A stretch of 64,000 bases of DNA, taken from assembly GCF_027409185.1 (NCBI RefSeq), contig NC_084472.1:21004524-21068523 (forward strand), given 5' to 3'. Of this stretch, positions 45,186-56,190 are shown in pieces. The notes under the pieces were generated by a model. That model did no database searches. It worked only from the letters and a program-made list of their open reading frames with translations, and was not told the origin of the DNA. Within the stretch, counting starts at the first letter, position 1, and the number at the start of each line of letters is the position of its first letter. Source of the DNA: Cynocephalus volans (lineage: Eukaryota; Chordata; Mammalia; Dermoptera; Cynocephalidae). The translations under genes and the position numbers were made by a program.

Positions 45186-46427
45186 TATATTGGTTTGGGT
45201 TCTCCAGAGAAACAGAACCAATAAAAACAAATGTAATGTATATGTAAATAATATATATACATTTAAACTATATTATAAACAATATATATATTTTATATTA
45301 CCTTTATATGTAAGTATAATGTAAAATATATAAAACATATTATATATATAATATTTTATATGTGTATGTATATATATATAAAAGCTACAGCTCCTCTCTC
45401 TGGGAGTTTGCAGTTTATGGCTGAGTTTGCACTGTCCCAGATTTACAAATGATCCCATAGAGTAAGGAACTCCATGACAGAGAAATGCTGTATGAGGATA
45501 TTAAATTTGAAAAGGCATGTACAGTTTTCTCAGGTCCTTCATACATAGCATATATGTATGTCTCTACAGCTTAAAATTTGCCTCTTACTAGCCACATTGA
45601 AGTTCAGGAGGCTGACAAGAGATCCTCACTGTAAGAAACGATTGATGAAACAGCGGTGGTGGCTAACTTTATTTAAATGGAAAGAAATGTGTCAAGGAAT
45701 ATTCAAAAACAGTGCATACAGCTTCAGCTATAGAATAAGATATCTAGTTTAAGACTATCACTATTCAAGAGCATTATGCGTTAAAAGAATGAGCTATGAT
45801 TAGGTATTATTGGTTGTAGTAGAGTGATAAGCAGCTGGAAAAACTGTCAATGTTAGTTACTGATAAGGTAAGAAAATATACAGATAAGACTGAAGTTATG
45901 AAACAATTACATACCCATGTTTCCAAGTGCTGTTAACAAGGAGAACTTTAAAAATAAAAAACGAAACAGTGAAAATCCCTATGTATGTAATATAGGGGTT
46001 TATTATAAGGAATTGGCTCATGCAGTTTTGGAGGCTGAGAAGTCCCAAGATCTGCAGTTGGCAAGCTGGAGACCTAGGAGAGCTGATGGTATCATTCTGG
46101 TCTGAGTCTGAAGGTCTGAGAATCAGGAGAGTTGACAGTGTAAGTCCCAGTCTGAGCCAGAGGCTGAAGGCAGGAGATTGATGTCTCAGCTCAAAGACAG
46201 TGATTCAGACAGAGTAGAAATTTTCCTTTACTCAGACTTCTAGTCAGGCTTTCAATGGATTTGATGAAACACACCCATTGTGAAAGGCAATCAGCCATAC
46301 TCGGCTAACCTATTCGAATGTTAATCTCTTCCAGAAACACCCTCACAGACACACCAATAATAATATTTAATCAAATATCTGGGCACCCTGTGTCCCACTC
46401 AAGTTACACATAAAGTTAACCATCATA
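45186..46427 (-). repeat. 5' LTR of the ERVL provirus (MLT2), with internal extra sequence
   Basis: The outer part (45985-46427) shows MLT2 blocks in order: ttataaggaattggctcatg, ggctgagaagtcccaagatc, a cctcacagacacaccaataa-like block, ending aaccatcata. The inner end is tatattggtttgggttctcc followed by agaaacagaaccaata at about 45205-45222. Between them about 760 bp (45223-45984) are not LTR sequence. Confidence 0.8.
45223..45984. other. Unassigned insert inside the ERVL 5' LTR
   Basis: It lies where MLT2 LTRs have a short AT microsatellite. It starts AT-rich (45240-45385, many TATA repeats) and continues with about 600 bp of mixed sequence that I cannot name. No coding frame is convincing. 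It may be an inserted repeat or an expanded microsatellite plus captured DNA. Confidence 0.5.
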
Positions 46428-46432
46428 GCTAC

Positions 46433-47159
46433 TATGACTGACAATTCTTCAGACCTAGCATCTCTGTCAGCCTAGGTCCTAGTGATGATGACAACACTGT
46501 AGAGCAGAGTCCTCTGCCATCCTACTATAGACATGTAGCATGGGAAGAAATCAACCTTTTTTTGTTTTTAGCCACTGATATTTTAAAGTTTTTGTTACTG
46601 AAGCATAATTTAACTTATCCTCAGTGAGACAGACAGCTTGCAAGATAATAAAAATCCTGTGAGATGTGTAAGGAAGACATTATTATCACCTTTCGCATAC
46701 TATTGCTAATCTGACACTTCTCTGGGCTCACACTTAATGTCTAACTCCCTTACTTGACATATCCATTTGGACATCTCAAAAGGTACTTCGAAATCATGTC
46801 TAAAGTGAACTTGTGAATGTTTCCCACACCTAGACTCTCTCCAGTCTTGTGTCATCATTTAGCACAAGCATGTTCTCTGTTGTTAAAGCCAGTGTCATCA
46901 TAAATTTCTCCCTTTATTTTGTGGAAAATGTGATGGAACATAATCTTCCCAACATGAAGGCCTGATGATTCTACCTCATGAGCATATCCTGTCTCTCTCT
47001 ATTTGTCTCCATCTTTGTTGTCAACATCCTAGTCAAAGCCACCAATACCTATCATTTAGATTACTGCAATGGCCCCTAAACAGTCTTTCTCTCTCTCATG
47101 TCCTTTCAATTGATTCTGTATAGTATCTAGAAGGAATTTTTAAAAATATAAATAACATC
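46433..47159. other. Unassigned non-coding stretch
   Basis: No gene or nameable repeat was recognised between the ERVL duplication and the L2. Confidence 0.4.
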
Positions 47160-47455
47160 ACGTTAACCCCCTTCAATGATTTCCCATTACAACTTAGATT
47201 AAATATCCAAATTCCTTACTGTGGCCTATAAGGTCCTATGTGGTCTGGATCCTTCTATCTCTCTGGTCTCATCTCTTATTTCTCTGGCCCCTCCATACAA
47301 CCATCTCTCAGTTGCTGGAACAAACCAAATCTTTCAGGCATCAGGGCCTTTCCTTGCTGTTCGCTGTAGAATTCTCTTCTGTTGGCTCTACCTCTTAGGT
47401 CTCAGCTTAGCTGTCACTTTTTATAGTGTTCTTCTTAGACTCTCATATCAAGAGT
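47160..47455 (+). mobile_element. L2 LINE 3' fragment
   Basis: L2 blocks: cttcaatgatttcccattac, a cttactgtggcctataaggtc-like block, tgtggtctggatccttctat and a ggcatcagggcctttccttgc-like block. Confidence 0.78.
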
Positions 47456-47460
47456 AGGTC

Positions 47461-47850
47461 TGGATATAAATACAGTGGAATACTAGTCTGCCTTAAAAAG
47501 AAAGAAATTCTGCAATATGTGACGATATGTTCAGCAGATAAACCTTGAGGACATTATGCTAAGGGAAATAAGCCAGCCACAGAAAGACAAATACTGGCTG
47601 ATTCCACTTATATGAGGCATGTAAATAGTTAAATTCATAAAATCAAAGAATGAAATGGTGGTTGCCAGGGACGGGGGGGGGAGAGAGAAATGGAGAGTTA
47701 TTAATCAATGGGCATAAAGTTTTAGTCAAGTAAGACAGATAAGCTCTAGAGATCTGCTGTACAACATTGTACATACAGTCAACACTTAAACACTTGTGAA
47801 GATGGTAGCTCTCATGTGAAGTTTTCTCATCATAACAAAAAAATATGTTT
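47461..47850 (+). mobile_element. Old L1 3' end fragment, sense
   Basis: It shows the sense 3' end of an L1M-type element: taaatacagtggaatactag, gctaagggaaataagccagc, acttatatgaggcatgtaaa, then a 3' UTR part with gaaatggtggttgccaggga and a G-run. It is diverged and has no open frame. Confidence 0.85.
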
Positions 47851-48039
47851 CTCTGCCATTTTCCAATCATTCCTCTTTATTTCATTGAGTGTACTTATCA
47901 CAACCCACAAATATTTATTTTCTCACAGGTGTATCAGGAGTCTTCTTTGAAAAAGTTCATGGAAAATGCATATTATGAAAAAATATGCATGGATTGCAAA
48001 GTCTTTTTGCACCAAAATAAACTTCTACTAATTTGAACA

Positions 48040-49150
48040 GGATCTAAGGCACTAAGAGGGACAAGACATCAGTTTGAAGAGAAACCCTGTCAGAGAGATG
48101 TGAATTCTGATAAAATTGAAGCAAGACAAACATCAAATTTATGGTAAAGCTTGGGTGAAAAAATGATGAAATCATAAACAAAAGGTTTATGGGGACAATG
48201 CCTCAAAGGAATCAGCAGTTTACAAATGGATAATTCGTTTTAAGAAAGGACAAGATGATGTTAAAGATGAAGGCTGCAGGGCAGACTATCCACATCAATT
48301 GGCAAGGAAAAAATTAATCTTGTTTGTGTCCTAATTGAAGAGGACTGACAATCAACAGCAGTTGCCCTGTTTAATAAGAGTTCAATAGCCAAACCATAGA
48401 CATCTTGATTGGATCAGCTTATTTCATTCTGACTGAAAAATACAGTTGAGTGAACTTTCCACATGATGGGTGCAAAAAGTCTTGTGCCCAGATCAGTTGC
48501 AGACAAGAGCAGAGCTTTCAATAGAAATTTTAAACAAGTTGGATCAGGATCCTGGAGCATTTCTTTGAAGAATTGTAACAGGAAATGAAACGTGGCTTTA
48601 CTGGTACAATCCTGAAGACAAAGCCCAATCAAAGCAATGGCTACCAAGAGGTGGAAGTGGTCCAGTCAAAGCAAAAGGGGATAGGTCAAGAGCAAAGGTC
48701 ATGACAAAAGTTTTTTGGGATGCTCAAGGCATTTCGCTTGTTGAATGGTCAAAGCATGATAACATCTGCTTATTATGAGAGTGTTTGGAGAAAGTCAGCC
48801 AAGGCTTCAGCAGAACAGCATCTGGGAAAGCTTTACCAGAGAGTCCTTTTCTACCATAAGAACGCTCCTGCTCATTCCTCTCATCAAACAGGGCAATTTC
48901 AAGAGCATTTCAATAGGAAATCATTAGGCATCCACCTTCTAGTCCTGATTTGGCTCTTTCTGACTTCTTTTTGTTTCCTAATCTTAAACAATCTTTAAAG
49001 GGCACTTATTTTTCTTTAGTCAATAATTTTAAAAAGGCTGCATTGACATGGTTAAATTCCCAGGACTGTTAGTTCTTTAGGGATGGACTAAATGGCTGGT
49101 ATTATCACTTACAAAAGTGTCTTGAACTTGATGGAGCTTATGTTGAGAAA
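48040..49150 (+). pseudogene. Mariner transposase remnant
   Basis: Fragments in several frames match a mariner transposase (cut-and-paste enzyme acting on TA sites). There is a TTDQQ-like helix-turn-helix segment around 48330-48350. A Gln-Gly-Ile-Ser-Leu-Val-Glu-like segment follows near 48725, and YHKNAPAHSS near 48855 is the FHDNAPAHSS motif with the catalytic Asp replaced by Lys. A Ser-Pro-Asp-Leu-Ala then Ser-Asp-Phe-Phe-Leu segment near 48935-48970 is the third catalytic motif. A Leu-Glu-Leu-Asp-Gly-Ala-Tyr-Val-Glu-Lys end sits just before 49155. Several frameshifts and stops separate these pieces, so it is dead. The subfamily (for example Hsmar2-like) is not certain. Confidence 0.8.
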
Positions 49151-49153
49151 TAA

Positions 49154-49162
<9 letters not shown>

Positions 49163-49189
<27 letters not shown>

Positions 49190-49346
49190 TAAAAGATGAC
49201 CAGTAAGGGGATCTTAACCCTTGACTTGGGGTTGTCAGCACCACGCTCACCCAGTGAGCTAACTGGCCATCCCGATATGGGATCCGAACCCGTGGCCTTG
49301 GTGTTATCAGCTCCACACTTTCCCGAGTGAGCCACAGGCCGGCCCC
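49163..49346 (-). mobile_element. Dimeric tRNA-Ile-derived SINE (CYN-like)
   Basis: On the minus strand two tRNA-like units follow each other. The first starts ggccggcctgtggctcact and has B box ggttcggatcc. The second starts ggccagttagctcactggg and runs through gcgtggtgctgacaacccc and a gggttaagatcc B box to ttactggtca. The second unit matches the tRNA-Ile body closely (including gcgtggtgct and the acceptor ends). An A/T tail follows. Duplications aaagtttatat (49152-49162 and 49347-49357) flank it. The loss of intact cloverleaf pairing shows it is a SINE and not a tRNA gene. Confidence 0.88.
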
Positions 49347-49393
49347 AAAGTTTATATTTTTTATTTCTATCTTTTATTTCCATTTTTTTCCTT

Positions 49394-49799
49394 GTGGTGG
49401 TGTTCTCCCTGCTGAAATGAAAGCTTCAAGAAGATGAGAATTTGTCAATCACGTCATTGTTACAATCCTGGTGCCCTGTGTAATGAGAGTAAAAAGAATG
49501 CTTTGATAATGTATTGGGATGAATGAATGAATGAATCCTTATTTCACAAATGAAGATAAGACTTACAGGGCACATGCCTTGCTGAAGTACACGGAGAGCG
49601 AGTGGCAAGGCTGAGTCTCCAGGCTCATTTTCTGACCCTGAAGTTTGTGCTTTGATTCCACATGACATAGACTTTCATGTTACCACCTGAAAAGCAGGAA
49701 AAAAGGTAATTTTCTTGGAATCCATTTTTTGCCAGGATCCTGTGGAGTCTTTTCTTTTCCCTCACCACTAAAACAGAGTGGTGTTGCAACACCAGCAGC
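49394..49799 (-). other. Short stretch with a weak MIR-like fragment
   Basis: At 49540-49660 the order tttcacaaatgaagataaga, a gccttgctgaagtacacgg-like block and a ctcattttctgaccctgaag-like block looks like a diverged reverse MIR. The tetranucleotide gaat repeats at about 49520-49536. Nothing else was recognised. Confidence 0.45.
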
Positions 49800-52234
49800 C
49801 TGTCTAGTTTACTCATTTTTCATATTATAAAATGTTATTAAACTGCACCACACAGATAAGTACGAGAAAAATTGCCAGGTTATTTTCCCAACATAAAATT
49901 AGCCAATTTGCCTGTGTATGGGGTTGGAAAGGATGCAAAGCATCCCATTCAAGTGATTAACCTCTTAGTTAATAAAAGCCACAATTTCATGTGTATAAAT
50001 AATATAATAAAAGGAACATTCATATCAAAGTTATGTAGCCCTCCCCTTCCTCGGCTCATCCCCTTAATTGGTAAATAATTCATCAAACTCTGAAATGAAT
50101 TGTGCTCCCACCCACATTTCTTCATTCAGTTATCATGAAATAAGAAAGCAGGTGCTTTCTCCCTTTGGAAGGCGTGAGATAATGAAATTGTTCGGGGCTT
50201 TCCTGAGCCTGTGCTAGGCCAGATAGAAAACCCAGCTGGCACTGTTCTCCTCGGGTAAAGAGTGATGCTTCTTCAGGTTTTGAAGAATTGGGCTTGTTCT
50301 TTTAGTTTGTCCTCTTGTACCTGGAGTTCACATATTTGTCTTTCCATTCGAGTGTTCATAATTACTACCTCTTGTGAGTGTGACTTTCAGTAGGAAGAGT
50401 GGGCTGTGCAAAGCGGCCAGTTGTCTAAAGATTTTCATATGACTTTTGCATCAAATGAGTTGCACGGATCCATTTTTACAAGGCTGATGAGCCACAATTC
50501 CTCGACATGGAAATGTCCTTTTATACCATAAATTATGTAAGATTATTGCTGAAAGTTACTTGTGGGAGCTATAATTTTTTCCCCTTTGGACTTCTTCATG
50601 TGTGGAAAAACCCCTACATTAGATATAAATTAATATACTCTTGGGCGGATGACCTTTGGTTTTTTGCCTTTTACCTTTAAATTGAGGTAGAATAATGCCC
50701 AACATAGTGTAATTTGCCTTTGCAAAACTCTTCTATGTATGTCACTATAATTCCCAAGGATGGTCTTGCTAATAAATCCCATTAAAAAACCCCCTTTTCA
50801 GATTGCTTTGGTTCCTCTCCTGAGTTCTGTTTAGAATTTTATCGTTATCCATACTCAACAGCTTTAACTTTGCTGTAGATTGATCACAGAGGCTGAGTAC
50901 TGAACTTACAATAGCAGTGTTTATACCTGGGGTTTCTTTATTTTCTCTCCAATGCATTAGAGTTTTATGGAAGAAGATAAAACAGTTACTGCCTCCTTTA
51001 CCACAGGTTTTTGAATAGCCTCTTCAGCTTGAAGTTTATGGATGCTGAAAAATCATCTTAATTTGCAGATTGTACAAGCACTGTTTTCTGGGCCTTCGTG
51101 CTGTAGTCAAGCAAAGGGAGAACTGGAAATGTCAGCAGCAACGTTTATGACTGACTTGGTGGGGAGGCTTTTCCTTTGGAGTAAAGATGGAGTGAATTAC
51201 CCAAGTGAGCGGGTGAAAGGCTGTCAATGAGATTCAGCCACAGGCTTTCATTCTTCTCCATTGCGTCTCTGGTCAATTGAAACACTTAGTTTTACTTTTT
51301 GTACTGTGTGAAGTGGTAACATATGCTTTCTGCTTAAAAATGATAGTATGAAGACTAGACAATTTAAATTCCTCCCTAAAAATTTCCCCTTCTCTTTTCA
51401 AATAAATAAGCTATTCTTCACTGTTGCTTGAGAAACAGTGTTGTGAAATTCTGGTTATTTCTGCTATGTACGGCTGCTCTACGGAGACAAAGAGATTTCT
51501 GTAGCCATGAACAATGGGAAGAGAGCCGTACAGGAACTGGGTTGACTGGACTTGCTAAAGCAGCTATGTCTTAATCTTAATTAACCAGCTTTTGACATCT
51601 GGATGCGGGGATTGCCGGCTCTGTCACATGAAGACTTTATAATCAGTGTCCTTGGGGTAGCTACCCTGAGAATTTTTCTCTGTAAATTCTTTCTATCAGA
51701 CACTATACCACCATATCCCAATCCACAGCAGTGAAACTTTGATCAAGGTCAGGACAAATGGACTTGGAGGAATTTCTAGTCAAGAAGGGCAGCTATTTTT
51801 CTACGACTGTCTGGAAAGCAGCTTTTCTTTATCTGGGAAGGGCATACTCTTCCTAGCAAGGTGCAGATTTGGGGGTGGTCTGCCCGTGGCATCCTGAGCG
51901 GGAAGGGACAACTGTCTAGACATCCTGATCAGCAGAGACAGCTTGCGTCTCCTTGGCTCCATCCCCAGTCAGATGATTAGCAGTGTGTACGGCCAATGAT
52001 GGAGAAGAAACGCTCTTCTGCAAAAAGTCCTTTTTCTAAGCAAGATCATGAAACAGACAACACTTGGAACATTTATTTTGGTGTTCCCCTCCCTGACCCT
52101 CAATCTTCCTCCTGCCAGGTCTCCATTTCTCTGGGTTCCTTTTCCTCCTTTTGCCTCACCTTCAAAATCTAACTATCCATTTTCCTAGCCCCTTAACCAC
52201 CCTGATCTCAGCCACCTTGATAGTAGAAAGAGAA
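49800..52234. other. Repeat-poor stretch, no gene recognised
   Basis: About 2.4 kb in which I recognise no transposon, RNA gene or supported exon. It holds several homeobox-like TAATTA/TTAATT motifs (for example near 50070) and CAGCTG-type sites. Open frames are short. The lack of old repeats is unusual for this window and may mean constraint, or simply repeats too old to see. Confidence 0.4.
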
Positions 52235-52460
52235 CAGAGAGCTAATATGTACTATCTACGGTGACTGGCCCTTGTTTAAGATGGTACACAGATGTAATTG
52301 CATTTGAATAATAGTTATGCATGCAAATTATCTCCATGTTACAGATGAGAACACTGAGGTTCCTAGAGACCAAATGACTTGCCTAATGGCATGCAGCAAG
52401 TAAGAAGCAGAGTCAGAATTGAAATTTCAGTGTGTCTGACTTCAAGAGCCATGCTCAACT
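52235..52460 (-). mobile_element. MIR SINE
   Basis: Reverse MIR: atctccatgttacagatgag, aacactgaggttcctagaga, a gcatgcagcaagtaagaagc-like block and cagagtcagaattgaa. Confidence 0.82.
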
Positions 52461-53238
52461 AACCCTTTCTAAGAAAACCCCTGCAAGGTTACATAATTTC
52501 TTAAACTCATTTAGAATTCTCTGATTCACATATAACCCTTTATGGAGTTGGGTTTCCAGTCTGGAACAGATTTGCAGGGGAGATCTTTTGGATCAAACTA
52601 ACTTCATCTCAGAAGGGGCTATCTCAAGTCCTTCCACATGCTGGGCTGCCTCCTCTGTCTTTACTCATAGATCCAGTTTTGAATGGGACCAGATCATGAC
52701 CAATAAAATGTGGCTGATTTCATATAATTCCTCTGTTTTATTAGGTGACATTTTTGTGTCCACTCTTCTCAACCTGTCCTGCTCTCTGAGACTCTGTGGT
52801 TTTGTGTGGATTTATGTTTGCCTTTGTAACCCTGCCTCTATTCATCTTCTCCAGAAATCATCTGGCCTGTCTTATTCTGTCATATCCAGAGTTCTCACCC
52901 GTGGTGTCAGGGTCCTCCCCAGTGGTCTCACCTTGTGTTTTGGCTTCATTATGGGTTTGCGGTTCATTTACAATACTGTTTCCATTGTTTCACTGTTAGA
53001 ATCTTTTAAAACTCTACCCAGTTTTCTTTTTCAGTTTATTATTCCTTTTTCAGCCCATTACTTTTGTGCTATTGTCTACATCTTCCTTCCTGTATTTTTC
53101 CAATATTGACATATTAGAACATTTATGTTTCATGCCTGATTAATGCAATAGGATATTGAGTGGGATCTTTCTTGTGGTCACTGAGCTAGAACCCAAACCT
53201 GAGAACGAGTATGCCTTAATCAGCCCCTTCTTCTAAAG
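52461..53238. other. Unassigned non-coding stretch
   Basis: A plus-strand frame of 173 codons (52588-53109) is open but hydrophobic, Ser-rich and without any domain I know. No splice or promoter context supports it, so I do not call it a gene. Confidence 0.4.
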
Positions 53239-53243
53239 GGATC

Positions 53244-53634
53244 TGTATTAGTTTGCTCAGGCTGCCATAACAAGTACCAGAGACTGGGTGGCTTAAACAA
53301 TGGGAATTTATTTCCTCCCAATTCTGGAGGCTAGAAGTTCAAGATCAAGGTGTTAGCCGGATTGGTTTCTTCAGAGACCTTCCTCCTTGGCTTGGAGATG
53401 GCTGTCTTCTCCTCCTTGTGTTGTCACATGGTCTTCCTTCACTGTGGGATTGTGTCCTCATGTCCTTTTCTTATATGTACACTAGCCATGTTGGATTACA
53501 GACCACCCCAATGACCTCACTTAATCTTAATTACCTCTTTAAAGATCTTATCTCCAAATATAGTCACATTCTGAGGTACTGGGAGTTAGGACTTCAACAT
53601 ATGAATTTTGGGGGGAAAAATTCAGCCCATAAAA
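53244..53634 (-). mobile_element. Solo LTR, MLT1 family (MaLR)
   Basis: Plus strand starts tgtattagtttgctcaggct, has gtggcttaaacaatgggaat, ttctggaggctagaagttc, cacattctgaggtactggg and ends ttcagcccataaaa. This is a complete reverse MLT1 LTR. A perfect 5-bp duplication ggatc (53239-53243 and 53635-53639) flanks it. Confidence 0.93.
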
Positions 53635-53639
53635 GGATC

Positions 53640-55329
53640 CAGTGGCAGTTGTGTCCAAATTGCTTCTCTGGGCTTCTTAAAGAGCAGCCATGACTTCTCC
53701 AGTACCTTCACAGTCATCCCACCCAACACATCTGTCTGAGGACGTCACATCTGTCTGAGGACGTCACTGGTTGAATGACTGAGGGGGATGGGAGGTGGTC
53801 CACTGGAGAGCAGTATTTGTGGTAAAGAGGTTTTCACTTCCTTTCCTATGGGTAGGAGGAGAATGGGTGCTTACCTCTTTTATCTATAAGCTTCATGAGG
53901 AAAGTGCCAAGAGAAACACTGGTAAGGACTGGGTGTGCCTATAAGAAGCCGTAACTGTCATCCCAGCCCTGGCTGGTTACTTGCAGAGTCTGCCCTGGTG
54001 CTTCCCAGTGGAGAGAAGTCAAACATGGTAAAAAGCTTCTTGACAGAATCTGCTATTTCCCCTGGAGTTTGGAGGTCTCCTTGACCCTATGACCAGTGCC
54101 ATTTTGATCTCTCTTTAATTTCCAAGTAAGAAGCTTGCTGGGGTAAATTGCAGGAAGAGACTGTGAGAAGAAGATGGGGGCACTTTCCAAGTGCCAATTC
54201 CCTGAAGCCCCTGGGAGGGCATGGAGAATTCTTATTGGTCTTAAGACCTCCATTGAAGAACCGTGGAGATTAAAAAGAGGCATGAATCATAAGATATTCA
54301 GGCAACTACCATGAATTAGCCCCTCACCCCTGCCCAGAGAGGAGCTTTGGGGGCATTGAAGGATGGTAGGGGCCAAAGAAAGAGGTGACTGCTCCCTCTC
54401 TTTAGGGGTCCTCAGTAAATTGGGGGCTGTCCCAAGAAAACCACGAGCACCATCACGGAGCACTGCACAGAAAGTAACACCAGACCAAACCCTAAGAAGA
54501 CCACTCTGGAAGTCAGCCGATTGTGTGAGATAATACCTGCTGTCTCTTCTATTTTTGTTCCCTGCTTTAGCACACTGGAGGGGCTAGAGATCCAGAAGAA
54601 AGAGAAGTTTGAGGTGTCCCAGGACATACTATGCCTTCTATTCCAGCCCTAAGGCTGGGGAAGAAAATTGAGAAGACTGTGAACTCTCCTCTTGGGCTTG
54701 AGCCTAGCTGCCCCTGGCTAAATGGAAAAGTTAAACATCAAATTGGAGAAGAAATTACAGTGTTGGACTATAGTGGGTGAGTACTTAATGGCTGTAAATT
54801 CCTGGAAAGCTGTGGGTTTTGCTGGGATTTGGGGCTTTGGCAAACGGAGATTTGACATCAAGGTGAAGGCAGCAATTGGAGAACAATAAGGCTGTTGTAT
54901 CTAAATACAGTTCAGATTGTTCAATCATAAATTGCATTTGATTGATGTTGAAAAGCCACCGTGAGTGTTAGTGTGTGGCAAGGATACCCTCCTAAGTTAT
55001 TTCAAGGCATGGGGTTAAATTTTAGGTGTGATGAAATTAAAATAGACAACTGAGAAGCACATTTTCTCATCTTCAGAGTGAATTTTCCTGATTCACAACT
55101 TCAGTTGCAAGAAATTAGATTGAATAATTAATTTATTATTTCATGTTGCCTTCTCTCAGACAATGTGGTGGAGTGAAGGTGTCAGGGCACAGAAGATCTG
55201 GGTCCTACTATTGCCTCCATCTATAACCACCTGCATCAAAGCATTCACATCTTTGGAACTTAAGGTATCTTGGTTTTTTTTTCAGTTGTTACCCTAGTTC
55301 AGTAAGCATTTGCCAAATCTCTTATGAGG
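53640..55329. other. Unassigned non-coding stretch
   Basis: No supported gene. A short direct repeat, catctgtctgaggacgtcac, occurs twice back to back at about 53729-53768 (20-bp unit). Confidence 0.4.
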
Positions 55330-55490
55330 ATAGTGGGCTTTAGAATTAGACCGTGTGGGTTAGAAGCCAGGTGCTACCATTTACTGGCTGTGTGATCTTG
55401 GTCAAGCTACTTATCCTTTCTGGGGCACTGTTTTCTCATCTTTAAAATGTGGATGTGGCAATTGAACGGGGCTGCAAAGAATCAGTAGAA
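55330..55490 (+). mobile_element. MIR SINE
   Basis: Forward MIR core: gtgctaccatttactggctg, tgtgatcttggtcaagctac and a ttttctcatctttaaaatgtg-like block. Confidence 0.82.
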
Positions 55491-55887
55491 TCTCTTCTGT
55501 AAAATGGAGCATTTGAACTACATGATTTTTCAAACCTCTTCCGTTCTAAAAATCTATTCTATATAACCCCAGAGGGAAGAGAATGAATTTCAATAGAATC
55601 ATGTGGCTTCAGATTATAAAGAAGAAAGAATTTCCAGGTTAGATGCCAGATATAAAACTGGAAGAGGTTCTGGATTTATCTCCCTAATTAAAAAAGCAAA
55701 CTCATGATGTGTCTGGTTGCATGGTTTTGCTATGATTCTGCTGAAAGTTAGAGAAGAAGTAAGCAGTTTTCAAACATAAGTCCAAGAATGGGCAGCGTTA
55801 GATTCACCTGGGGAGGTTTTTATAGTGTTATTCAAATCTCTATCCTTACAAATTTCTTGTCTTTTTTTGGTCATTTACTGAGTGTTA
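55491..55887. other. Unassigned non-coding stretch
   Basis: Nothing recognised. Confidence 0.4.
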
Positions 55888-56190
55888 AAATCTTATCAGC
55901 ACATGGATCATTCTCCAGGGTAGACCACATGTTAGGCCACGAATCAAGTCTCAATAAACAAAAACTGAAATCATATCAAGTATCTTTTCAGACCACGATG
56001 GAATAAAACTAGAAATCAGTAACAAGCGAACCTTTGGAAACTGTAAAAATACATGGAAATTAAACAACATGCTCCTAAGTGACCAATGGATCATAGAAGA
56101 AATTAAGCAGGAAACCAAAAAATCCCTTGAAACAAATGAAAATAGAAGCACGACATACAAAAACCCATGGGATACTGCAATTGTACTTGA
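55888..56190 (+). pseudogene. L1 ORF2 endonuclease fragment, sense
   Basis: About 300 bp match ORF2 residues 195-295: the segment begins catcagcacatggatcattc at the Ser-Ala-His-Gly position, includes the Arg-(Ile/Val)-Asp-His motif and runs to ccatgggatactgc. Compared with the intact copy it lacks a few bases near 55960 (frameshift) and has several changes. It ends abruptly where antisense L1-type sequence starts, so it may be the edge of an inverted or rearranged L1. Confidence 0.88.

Larger units (their letters stand above)
32005..46427 (-). mobile_element. ERVL/MLT2 provirus, interrupted by an L1 and a solo LTR
   Basis: MLT2-type LTRs lie at both ends (32005-32435 and 45186-46427). The whole unit is flanked by a perfect 5-bp duplication, gctac (32000-32004 and 46428-46432), as expected for ERVL integration. 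On the minus strand the order is 5' LTR, primer-binding site, leader/gag position, protease, reverse transcriptase, RNase H position, integrase, 3' LTR. No env is seen, typical of ERVL. Coding parts are split by stops, frameshifts and two large insertions: L1 at 38307-45145 and a solo LTR at 35769-36300. It is not functional. Confidence 0.92.
47931..49393 (+). mobile_element. Broken mariner transposon with inserted SINE
   Basis: The left end has a mariner-like inverted-repeat segment (gaaaaagttcatggaaaatg). The right end, after the SINE, reads aaagtttatattttttattt, which is the usual end of this element, but the outermost right repeat is degraded. Between them lies a decayed transposase gene. 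Length without the SINE is about 1.28 kb, as expected for mariner. The SINE insertion shows the mariner is older than that SINE. Confidence 0.8.

Noticed and set aside
49189..49346. Possible tRNA-Ile gene pair
   Set aside because: Both units carry substitutions in conserved stems, are followed by an A-rich tail and lie between target duplications, so they form a SINE.
52588..53109. 173-codon plus-strand frame with hydrophobic stretches
   Set aside because: Composition is like translated T-rich DNA; no known family, no conserved motif, no supporting context.
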